A stretch of DNA of 64,000 bases from Channallabes apus. Lineage: Eukaryota > Chordata > Actinopteri > Siluriformes > Clariidae. Location: positions 30,378,754 to 30,442,753 of the forward strand of contig CM060124.1 of NCBI GenBank assembly GCA_030522415.1. The letters run 5' to 3'. The notes under the pieces were generated by a model. The model was not told the DNA's origin. It saw only the letters and a program-made list of their open reading frames with translations, and searched no databases. Positions 35,901 through 48,100 of this stretch are shown here, in pieces (position 1 is the stretch's first letter; every line of letters starts with the position of its first letter). A program made the translations under genes and the position numbers.

Positions 35901-38900
35901 CTCGACAGCGGCGTGGGAGCGTGCAGTGCGCTCGACAGCGGCGCGGGAGCGTGCAGTGCGCTCGACAGCGGCGCGGGAGCGTGCAGTGCGCTCGACAGCG
36001 GCGCGGGAGCGTGCAGTGCGCTCGACAGCGGCGTGGGAGCGTGCAGTGCGCTCGACAGCGGCGTGGGAGCGTGCAGTGCGCTCGACAGCGGCGTGGGAGC
36101 GTGCAGTGCGCTCGACAGCGGCGTGGGAGCGTGCAGTGCGCTCGACAGCGGCGTGGGAGCGTGCAGTGCGCTCGACAGCGGCGTGGGAGCGTGCAGTGCG
36201 CTCGACAGCGGCGTGGGAGCGTGCAGTGCGCTCGACAGCGGCGAGGGAGCGTGCAGTGCGCTCGACAGCGGCGAGGGAGCGTGCAGTGCGCTCGACAGCG
36301 GCGAGGGAGCGTGCAGTGCGCTCGACAGCGGCGAGGGAGCGTGCACTGGGCTCGACAGCGGCGTGGGAGCGTGCAGTGCGCTCGACAGCGGCGTTGGAGC
36401 GCACTCGGCGCTCGACAGCGGCGTTGGAGCGCACTCGGCGCTCGACAGCGGCGTTGGAGCGCACTCGGCGCTCGACAGCGGCGTTGGAGCGCACTCGGCG
36501 CTCGACAGCGGCGTTGGAGCGTACTCGGCGCTCGACAGCGGCGTTGGAGCGTACTCGGCGCTCGACAGCGGCGTTGGAGCATACTCGGCGCTCGACAGCG
36601 GCGTTGGAGCGTACTCGGCGCTCGACAGCGGCGTTGGAGCGTACTCGGCGCTCGACAGCGCCGTTGGAGCGTGCAGTGCGCTCGACGACGGCTCTGGAGC
36701 GTGCAGTGCGCTCGACGACGGCTCTGGAGCGTGCCGTGCGTTCGCCAGTTCAACGTCGTCCTCAAAGCCGGGAGGCGGCGGCAGAACATGTGCATGGGAC
36801 AGCGGCTGCTGGCGTGCTAGCTCGCTGTCCTCGAAGCCGGGAGGCGGCGGCAGAACAGGTGCGTGGGACAGCGGCTGCTGGCGTGCTAGCTCGCTATCCT
36901 CGAAACCGGGAGGCGGCGGCAGAACAGGTGTATTGGTCGTTGGCGCTTGTGCAGGGCTCGACGGCGTTGGAGCGTGCACTGTGCTCGACTGCAGCGTTGG
37001 AGCGTGCACGGCGCTCGACTGCAGCGTTGGAGCGTGCACGGCGCTCGACTGCAGCGTTGGAGCGTGCACGGCGCTCGACTGCAACGTTGGAGCGTGCACG
37101 GCGCTCGACTGCAACGTTGGAGCGTGCACGGTGCTCGACTGCAACGGGGGAGCGTGCACGGCGCTCGACTGCAACGTCGGAGCGTACACGGCGCTCGACT
37201 GCAGCGTCGGAGCGTGCACGGCGCTCGACTGCAGCGTCGGAGCGTGCACGGCGCTCGACTGCAGCGTCGGAGCGTGCACGGCGCTCGACTGCAACGTCGG
37301 AGCGTGCACGGCGCTCGACTGCAGCGTTGGAGCGTGCACGGCGCTCGACTGCAGCGTTGGAGCGTGCACGGCGCTCGACTGCAACGTTGGAGCGTGCACG
37401 ATGCTCGACTGCAACGTTGGAGCGTGCACGGCGCTCGACTGCAGCGTTGGAGCGTGCACGGCGCTCGACTGCAGCGTTGGAGCGTGCACGGCGCTCGACT
37501 GCAGCGTTGGAGCGTGCACGGCGCTCGACTGCAGCGTTGGAGCGTGCACGGCGCTCGCTAGCTTGCACGGAGACTGGATGATGGACGCGCCGTTTTGCTC
37601 TTCGCGCAGACACGGCGCGCAGACTTCCTCCGCGACGGGCTCAGGCAGTGGTCGGGGGATGAGCGCATCGTCCAGACCCGGGAGAGGGATCGCTTCCGGG
37701 GCTATAGACTGGTTCTCCCGAACCTGGACGAGCTGCAGTTGGAGCTGCAGCACCTGCTCGCGCAGGTCACGAATGCGCTCCTGGTTGGACTCCGCCCACT
37801 GCCTGTAGAAGCCTACCTCGTCGCCGTGCTGAAGCGGCGTCCAGTCCTCCGTGCTCAGCTCCGGTGTGCTGTCCGCGCCACCTTCAGGCAGTGGCCGTGG
37901 GAGGAGTGCATCGTCCAGATCCGAGAGAGGGATCGCTTCCGGGACTACAGCTTGGTTCTCCCGAACCTGGACGAACTGCAGTTGGAGCTGCAGCACCTGC
38001 TCGCGCAGGTCATGAATGCACTCCTCGTTGCGTTCCGCCCACTGCCTGCAGAATCCTCCCGTCTCTCCCTCGGCCGCTACACCTCTCGGCGGTGTGCGCC
38101 GGATGACGGGTCCGCAGCCTTCCCAGCTTCGCCTCGCCTGTCTCTCCCTGGCTGTCATGCTGTCCTCCCACGAGCTCTCCGGCTCGATGTGCTCCCCGCT
38201 TCTCCATACCTGCTCCACTTCTATTTCGCCGTGCTCCTCGCCGGCTTCCAGCAGTTCCGCCAGCTCGTTTGAGATGATGATTTCTCCTCCTAAGTAATTC
38301 CTTAGGAGGGGATCCTCCGCCATGCCTCTTGTAGGGTCTAGCATTCTGTCATGTTTCTTACGGTGTCTGCGTCGGAGGTGTGTGCGAGGCATGATCGCGG
38401 AGGCGAGCTGATGGTTCAACAAAGTCCTTTATTTTTATCTTCAAACAAAAACATAAAATAAACAAGATCCCTCCAACACAAACTAAACTTAAACGACTAA
38501 TGCTAGACGCCTGGCTGGAGTTCAGCCAGGCTATTTATAGCAAACATAAACACAAATCATCAAATTAACTTCCCTCGGTTCAGGTGAGCTTCTACGTCAC
38601 CTGACCGAGGTGCAAACTGGGAAACGAAGTCAAAAACGAAACTTAAACTAAACTACAAAACAAAAACCAAAACCGGGCGTTAGGCGCCCTCTAGGGGTCA
38701 ACCGTCACACATATAAACACTATATTACTGTATTTATATATTATATAATAAGCCAATGTTTATATACATTATAAATAAACAGCAATTACAGAAATAATTT
38801 TATTTGCATGCACCTATTAAGTACTTACATTCGTTTAACTATTTATTGTCATTTTGCAAATATTACACACATTTCTATTTCTAAGTAAATAAGTATTATA

Positions 38901-40528
38901 ATAATGTAATCTTATTTGTTTGTCATGCGGACAGGGACGCAGTCACCGAGCCACCCAATGGGGCAAAGGTCTACAAGGACAACTGGGACTTTAACGTATA
39001 TCTGGATGAACTGAACACTGCAGTCTCATCCCAAATCTTCAAACACAAACACTGGATAGAATTTTACTACAAGTGGGCCGGGTTCAGGGACTACAACCTG
39101 GTCGTACGGGTACGTAACAAAATAAACACCACACCAAATGCACAAGCAGATTCATACCGAGAGACTAAATAGGTCTTCTCCAGTCTCGCAGTAATGATGT
39201 CAACAAGTGTCCCCAAATTCAATTAAATTTTATTTGTATAATACTTTTGACAATTGTCATTGTCGCAAAACAGCTTTACACAATCAAAAGAATTATTTAC
39301 GTTCGACTAGCTTCATTTAGAGCTACATACTCGTCCTGTTTAATCCAGGTTTATGTTAAATATATTATATCAAACTCCTGATCTTGGTTTCATGAATAAT
39401 AACTGCTTTAGATGCGAGAGATCTAATATTTAACAGTCCTAACTTCAGATCAGCGGTGCCGGCTGCACATTCAGTGTGTTTTGAACTTTTCTCTATATTA
39501 ATGAAATTATTAAAACAGACTTTCTGAGTCTTTAAAATGTTTTGTTTAGCCTTGGGGAACAGACACAGTCTTAATATAGTGAACCCTGAGTAACGACTCT
39601 ATGCAGCTAGCAGACGGTTGGTTTAGCCTGTCTGTCTGCTCCCTGGCCTGGGCTCTGGATTGTCACAGATTAACTAGTCCTCTTCTGAGACTATTTGCAA
39701 TATTACAAGAAATGAGAGCAGCACCTTCTCGAGTGGGATGGACACCGTCCAACCCTAACAGGCCAGCTTTGCCCTCAAAGGTCTTCCAATTATCTATAAA
39801 GACCACATTATTTTTGGAGCACCACCTGGACGTTCAGCGACCATAACCTGCTGTAAGTTATGTCGCTACGCCACATTGGGATGGGACCAGAGCATACTAC
39901 TCCATCGGATGTCGCCTTCGCTAGTTTAAACACCTCTGAAAAATTATTCTTGACTGATGAAGGCGTATATGATTAGCTCCAGCATGTACAACTATCTTGG
40001 AGATCCTAAAATAAGCCATTTAGTAGGAAAACACAGGCCATGAATAATACTCCAAGGACAATATAATAGTGGAAAAATAATCATGTAAAGCCTAACATCT
40101 AAAAAAAAAAAAAAAAGATTAGCCATATGAAATTCATATCACTACCAATGGATTCTGAAACAGCGGTCGCCAAATTCTGTGCTTGTATTACAAAGTAAAC
40201 ATTTTTCTGTAAATAGACTTAGGCACCAGACCTGCCCTGTGTCAGTCAACACCACCAAGCTTAATTACATAATCATAAGCTTTAAGACATTACGAAAAAA
40301 ATTTAAAGATGTGTACTCAGACAACATAAATTCTGCTGTCAGGTGATTGAGACAGATGATGATTTCCAGCCGTTGAAGGACGGGTATGATTACCTGGTGG
40401 ACTTTCTGGATTTTTCTTTCCCTTTAATGAGGCCAGACAGAGAGCACGCCTACTTAGAGGTAATAGACTGGAGAACAAATAATAACTACATACATCATAT
40501 GTACAGAGTTTGTGAGAATAATTCATGT

Positions 40529-40602
<74 letters not shown>

Positions 40603-41670
40603 TAAGAACAGAGTGAATGTGATGAGGTATCTGGTGGTGAACGGCTTGCTGTGGGATGATCTGTACATCGGCTTCAACAACCGCATCAGCCGAGACCCAG
40701 ACGTCTACCATCACAAGTAACATAAACAATTACACACACACACACACACAAACACACACACGAACAATCTTTATATATTTAAATGCTTATACAAATGATG
40801 ATTTGCCTCTCCAATCAAATGTAAAAAAGTTAAACATTTTACAAACAATCAGATCTTTAGGCCTTGTAGGGTGACTAGTAAAACCGTAATCACTGCATGA
40901 GAACATGTAAGAATAGGTTCTATTTAATATCCGCTGTCCCAATCCGACAAGAACATGACTCGAAAAAAGATCCTCGATTAAATATATCTCAAAATCCACA
41001 ATTAACTCCTCCAAGAAACTTCACATAGAGCAGTGATGTAACATGAACAGTATTAAAAATTTATACACCAGTTAGTTCTGAGCGATCTGATTGGACGAGA
41101 GGCATTATTCCATGAGTGCTGATATTAGACAGTAACAGCACTGTGATGTGTAACGATATGTATGAGTGGGCGTGTCCCAGGTGTTGTACAGTGGTTTATT
41201 ACACTAACTGTGGATCTCAGTCTGTGGGTCTGTACGGTCCACAGTACTGAGGAGAGAGCAGCTGTCTGACAAAACCAACATTCACCAGCAGTCACAGAAG
41301 TACTTTCAGCAACAACATACATTTGATAACGTTATGTCAACATAAACAACACGCCGTCTCTGCACTAATCACTTCTACAGATCTGGCCATTAAGAACGCA
41401 CGTTTCGAGAAAAGGGATCTTGCGAGCTGCCGCGGCAGTGGCCAAGAAACTGTGAAAATGCCCTTCATTACCTGAAAGGGGCAAGCGTGTTTCAATCTCT
41501 CTTAGGCGCCCATTGACTGCAAGCGATGGAGCTCATAAACGTGTCGAGCTTTAACTGTAAATATTGATATGTATTTATTCTTTATTTTGTTCTCTCCTTC
41601 AGTGATGATACTTCTTTTACTGCGCTTTCTCCATTCAGTATTATTATTATTAGTGGTAGTGGTATGCCGA

Positions 41671-41713
<43 letters not shown>

Positions 41714-44700
41714 TTAATGCATCCACGCGTGTGCAAAAAGCAGAAGTACAACAAGGAATACAAAAATGTATGATATGTTAGCCTAAAACATTATTGTTTC
41801 ATTGTGTATATGTGCTTTAAATATACACTAAACAATAAACACTGCCTTTTGCAAAGTGAAAGTGAATTGCGTGTGCGATAAAATTGCAGACATACTCCCC
41901 ATACAGTAGATCTAAAGAAGAGTATCAATTCCAACTATAAATTATGATTTAATTGCTATCATTAATCATTTTTATTTATTTATCTATTTTATGTTTTGCT
42001 GGGGAAATAAAATTTAGGCAGAGACGCCCGCTCTGTCTTGTTAATTTATCTAAAACCCCCCGACAGTATTTGCCAACAAGCGCACACAGTTTGATAAATT
42101 CACACCTATCATGAATGAAAGGTGAGAAGAGATTCCGCAGAATCTTCTGACACAATGCTTGCTCTGAAGAACTATACTCTACTTCGCGCTCCCACGTTAA
42201 CGACGGCTCTACAAGCCAATCAAGGGCGTCTGTGAGCTCGCGTAAGCGCAAGGAGCGGATAGAGATGTTTCTCCGAGTGTTACTCCGAGTAATCCCTCTT
42301 CTCACCCTCTTCTTTCATTCACGATAGGTGTGAAGTTGTCGAACCGCTTTTGCTGATGGTGTAATTCGCAAAATTGAGGGGTTTAAAATTAATTAACAAG
42401 ACCGAGCAGATGTCTCTGCCTAAAATGAATAAGGCAAAAAGCCTAAAAACATAAACATAAATAGAAACATAAACATGAATAGAAATAAAATGTTTAATGG
42501 TACCAATTAAATAAATTCAATTCAATTTTATTTGTATAGCGCTTTTAACAATTGTCATTGTCATAAAGCAGCTTTACACAATACAAATAATTATTTATGT
42601 TTGTATGGAATGTGAATGTGTATCAATCAAAATGGTCAGATAGTCCCTGGTGAGCAAGCCGCGGGCGACAGTGGTAAGGAAAAACTCCCTGAGATGGTAA
42701 TAGGAAGAAACCTTGAGAGGAACCAGATTCAACAGGGAACCCATCCTCATCTGGGTGAAACAGATAGCAGGAAATGATCTGCATTTATACGTTGTGTTAG
42801 GTGGCAGGCAGTTCAGCTATAACAGTTGATGTTAATTGATGTTAATATGGAGTCCAGGTAGTTATTTCAGACTCAGGTAGACTTGTAGGAAATTCCCATC
42901 CTGAACTATCGAGCAACTGCAGCCAAGTCAAGTCCTCAGAGAAACAGCAGTCAACACCAGTCGAGGCCAGAACCGTCTTCATGGTAGAGTGAAAGTGTGT
43001 CAAAACACCAGATCCATCCCAAAGAGACACTCGGGGCATCCATGTGACGAGATGTCCAAGCAGAAGCTGGGCACCAGGATGGGTCAGACAGGTCCGGAGG
43101 GCAGAGGGAGTCTGGATCACTGGCAGCTCAGGAACGACATGTGTAGCTCAACAGAGAGAGGCAGAGAGAGAGAGGGGGAGAGGGGGGGGAAGAGAGAAGA
43201 GGCGAGATAACAGTTAGGTCTGGTCGCAGTTACATTATGTATAATGTGAATGTATATTTACTGTAGAGTCCAAGCAGAGACTCCGGCAAGACTAACTATG
43301 ACAGCATAACTAAAAGGGAGAGCCAAAGGAAACACAGACATGAGGGGGAACGGAGATGTAAAGCAAACAATCACCTCACCGTCAACAAACCTGAGTGATC
43401 AATGAGAGCGAGGAAGACAGCATCTAAACATATCAGTTCACCACAATAATCTACGTCCATGAGTCCCTCAGATCTGCTCCTTTACCTTATGGCAAATCTA
43501 TTTATAAAAATGCTTGGATAAATAAATAGGTTTTTAGTCTACTCTTAAACACTGAGACTGTGTCTGAGTCCCGAACATTAATTGGAAGACTATTCCATAA
43601 CTTTGGGGCTTTGTAAGAAAAAGCTCCGCCCCCAGCTGTAGATTTCATAATACGCGGTACTGACAAGCAGCCTGCATCCTTTGATCGTAGTAGGCGTGGC
43701 GGATCGTAAGACACTAGCAGTTCGCTCAGATACTGCGGCGCGAGACCATTTAATAATTTATATGTCAAGAGTAGTGCATTAAAATCAATGCGAAATTTCA
43801 CAGGGAGCCAATGCAGTGAAGATAGGATAGGGGTGATGTGCTCATATCTTCTGGTTCTAGTGAGGACTCTCGCTGCTGCATTCTGGACTAGCTGAAGCTT
43901 GTTTATGCACCTAATTGAACAACCAGACAGTAAGGCATTACAATAGTCCAACCTAGAGGTGATAAAAGCATGAACTAGTTTTTCTGCATCGTTTAGTGAC
44001 AGTATATTTCTTATCTTGGCAATATTTCTGGGGTGAAAGAATGCTATCCTGGTGATATTATCTACATGAGCTTCAAATGAAAGACTGGAATCTATAATCT
44101 ATAATCTATAATAATTTACTGTTGCACTTGATGGGACAGAAAGGCCATCTGAAGTTACAGTGTGATCTAAAATCTTACTATATTTTGTATGTATACTATG
44201 CTATATGTGGTTCTGTGACTAGAACTTCTGTTTTATCAGGATTAAGCAGAAGGAAGTTAATTAACATCCAATCTCTTATGTCTTGCACACATTGGTCAAC
44301 TTTAGTTAGCTGGTAAGTAAATCAGACTTCATAGTTAGATTTGATACTTTGAATGTAATTCATAAATTTACTGAATATATTCACATTTTGTAAAATAACG
44401 AAACCTGTTTCCTTTCTAGACCTTTTGTTCCATTAAACATTTTATTTCTATTCATTCTATGTTTTGCTGGCGAAATACATTTTAGGTAGAGACGTCTGCT
44501 CGGTCTTGTTAATTCGTTTTAAATCCCAATTCCCCCATCAGCGAAACGGTTTGATAACACACCTACATGAAAGGTATTATTCTTACAAAGAATACAAACA
44601 TGTATCATAAGTTCTGTGTTATTTCTGTGTTAGAAACTTGTGCTACTGTTGTTTACTTACAATATTTGTAAATTTTTTATTTAAATGATGTTTGGGGTCT

Positions 44701-45025
44701 GGGATGTTGAGCCTATTTCCTATGTAGTCTAATCAGAGCTCTACCGCCTGCTCGAGTGTAATTCATAAATTTTATTTATAATAATAAACTGAGATGCCCT
44801 AAATCGTGCTTTAAAATTCTTCTAAAACTCATTTAAAATCGGCATGCTTAAACCCATGGTTCGAACTTTCACTTTACGCTCACGTTTAAGTTTAATCAAA
44901 TAAACACAACATACGCCAAATATATCATCTCAAAGCTTTTATTTTTTGGGTGATAAATGCAGTGTTTAGTTACATTCCAGTGTGACCACCCATGGGTGAA
45001 TGCTATGATTTAAGAATTTAATCAA

Positions 45026-45114
<89 letters not shown>

Positions 45115-48100
45115 ACTAAAGCATTAGCTGGTTATCAAGTTTATAAACTGTACAGATCAATCTGCAAAATATAAAAGATAAATTAATAAATAGCTTTAAA
45201 TGGCACTTCAGTGTAGTAAAAGTATCCTAGCATAAGTTGATATATACATACTGTATATCAACATCATCATGAGTTAATATATATATTATATATATATTCA
45301 TCTTTAATTAAATTCTTAAATCCTTGTGTCCTGTGTCCTGGTATTTATGCTGTAATTTGGTCATGTTCACTCATGGGGTAAACATTTGTTGAAACCTAAC
45401 AGTGAAACCTAAACACAAAAAGAGAGGACAAATAAAGGAATGTACAAAACATTAGCGCCTTTACCATGTTCAATTGAATAGTTACTGCACTATGTTGTAA
45501 GACATCCTTAATTTAAATTTTTCTCACACTTATCAACAAACACCAAGAATTGCATTTCATATGAATGTTTATATGAATGTCACATATGAGAAGCGTGGAC
45601 AAACAGACACATACAGTACAGGCCAAAAGTTTGGACACACGTTCTCATCTATCTGTCAATGTGTTTTCTTTATTTTAATGACCATTTACATTGGTATATT
45701 CTCAATGAAGCCATCAGAACTATGAATGAACATATGTGGAGTTATGTGCTTAACAAAAAAAGGTCTCCACAGTCACCGGACCTAAAGCCAGTCGAGATGG
45801 TTTGGGGTGAGGTGGACCAAAGGAGCAAGGCAAAGGAGCCAACGAGTGCTAAACACTTCTGGGAACTCCTTCAAGACCTCTTGAAGCTCATCGAGAGAAT
45901 GCCAAGAGTGTGAAAAGCAGTAATCAGAGCAAAGGGTGGCTATTTTGAAGAAACTAGAATATAAAACATGTTCACTTTCAAAAGCTACACTCTATGCTGC
46001 GTGAAAACGCTATGGGAACATTTCCTCATGACCGGTTGTGAAGCCCGTGTGTCAAAAAGGCAAAAAACTTTACCTCGGTCAGGTGACATCATTCGATTAG
46101 ATGCACCTGGTGATTATAAATAGGCATGAACTGGAAACATCCTCAGATCTTTTGGTCTTCAGGATCCATTTTGTGTGTGTGTGTGCGTGTGTGCAAGCAC
46201 TTTTTTAAAAGAAAGCGAAAATTGAAAGTGTCTTATTACTCACCAGAAAGATGGCAGAGTTAGACACGAGTCCGTCCCTCCTTGTAGAAGAATATCTCGC
46301 TGAGGGCGATCTCCACACTTTCTGTTTTCAGTGTTTGGGGGAAGAGCACGCTATCTCGGGCTTGAGGGAGCAGGTATGTATTGTGAGTTTCACCCTATTA
46401 AGTTCCTTCGTGCTCAGGTTCGCCGTCTTTAAAGCGAAACCGCCTGCCGTGGCGCATTTCTTGCGCGCAAATGTGGCGGAAGCGCACGAGATGGAATCTT
46501 CCTTTTCTCTCGCTCTCTCGCCGTATCATGAGCCTTTTACCTTCCACTTCTCAAGCGCGCTTCGGCGCTTCTTGTGAAGGAGTGCAGACCTTTCTCTCTC
46601 GCTTCCGCAAAGATGGAAACTATCACTTCAGAGCGCTCCTCTAGTGATGAGCCAGTGTGTTAGTTGTTGTTAGAGTTGGTAACATGCGCGGTCAAACGCG
46701 TACACCGCGATTCGCTGTAAATATAAATAAATAAAATAAATCCCCCAAACGCTCAAAGTTAGATGACAGGTTTCTGTCGGGTGGCTGGAGGAGGGGACAC
46801 AATTATGGCCCCTCCCCTTCCTGGTGACCTCAATGAGTTAACTCTTTCATGGAATATGCCGTATTGATCCCTTGTTTTTGTGCTATTGACATTGATTTGT
46901 CATTGAATGTCATTGATGAAAGCGCGGTCCTTTATGATGATGTCCCAGATCAAAGAGACGCTTGCGGGCTATCTCTCCCCTGGGAGCTCATCCTCCCGGG
47001 AAAAATCCACACTCCCCACCAAGCGTGTAGACTAACATCTTTGTTGGTGGGAAAAGATTCTTCAGGGAGCGGGTCAGGCTGGTGCTGTCTTGCACACAAT
47101 GGCTTTGCAGGCATACCAGACTGACCTACTGAGAGCTGAGCACTGGCAGGAGGCCGTGGTTCAATCTCCGCCACCACTGGTGTTTCTGGTGGGCCAGAGG
47201 GTAGCTCAGTGGTTAAGGCATTGGACTACGGTTCGGAAGATCCCAGGTTCAAATCCCACAACCACCAAGTTGCCACTGTTGGGCCCTTGAGCAAGGCCCT
47301 TAACCCTCAACTGCTAAGATGTGTAATGAGATAAGAATGTAAGTCGCTTTGGATAAGAGCATCTGCCAAATGCCTAAATGTAATGTAAATGTTTCGGGGA
47401 GCAGTGGTCTGCAGCGTAATGTTAATTGTTCAGTCTCTTCCTCCCATGTTTCAGGATGCCGAACATCTAACACACCCATCTAGCCGAAGTGTCAAAATTT
47501 GTGCACCATTTAGGAGGCCGGCAGCATGGAACCTACTGCCAGGTATGTCTCTTTAGGTACGAAACACTGTGGAAGACCAGCAGCAGACCAGGAGACGGGT
47601 GTTCGATTCCGGCTGCCACTGGTGTTTCGGGAGACAGCGGTGTCCGACAAAGTGTTAGGTGCTCGGTTCCCTCCTGTCGTGCTTCAGGACACTGAACACC
47701 TAACAGCCACCACCATCACCACCACTCCTCCAACTAGCTAAACAACAAAGCTACCACCCCTTCGGAGAAGCTGGCAGCGTGTAAGCTACTGCCAAGCATG
47801 TCTCCCTGGCTACAGGATTCAATAATTGTGTTTCAACGGCATGGGTTTTGCACTTCCATGAAACCACAGTGAGCACCTCTGGTAATTCAAAATCACAGGC
47901 TTGACGGTAAAAGGGGCCATAGCACATGTTTCCCTCCCAGACAGAGCCATTCGGTGTCAACACGTCACCCTAGCTCACCTCATTTTCTTAGGGTGGAGTC
48001 TTAATGCCACAGAAAGCGTCCTCCTTCCTACACGATGTTCAGTGTCATTCGGAATCTGACCGCAATGCGGGCACAGCTGTCTCCTGTGCGCGCCAGATCC

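Larger units (their letters stand above)
33079..38709 (-). mobile_element. Young non-autonomous LTR element with a coding minisatellite
   Basis: Two 363-bp LTRs (33079-33441 and 38347-38709) begin TG and end CA in the plus reading. A CATAT target duplication flanks them (33074-33078 and 38710-38714). They differ at only 3 positions. The interior is 4905 bp. I find no recognisable gag, protease, reverse transcriptase or integrase. A polypurine-like T8G7 run abuts the 3' LTR (33442-33460, minus reading), as in Ty3/gypsy elements. The interior is filled by one giant reading frame. It lies in CMAH intron 10, antisense to the gene. Confidence 0.92.
38347..38709 (-). repeat. 5' LTR of the minisatellite element
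   Basis: 363 bp, with 3 substitutions against the 33079-33441 copy. It holds a TATA-like box and polyadenylation signal in the minus reading, and the likely start codon of the internal frame at 38392. Confidence 0.93.

Noticed and set aside
33459..37808. Plus-strand frames of 929-1449 codons over the LTR array as genes
   Set aside because: They are by-products of a stop-free 30-bp unit, end abruptly at array edges, lack promoter context on that strand, and mirror the - strand frame that fits the LTR boundaries.
47196..47275. tRNA gene in the DIRS
   Set aside because: It is continuous with the V-SINE core and tail, so it is a SINE head.
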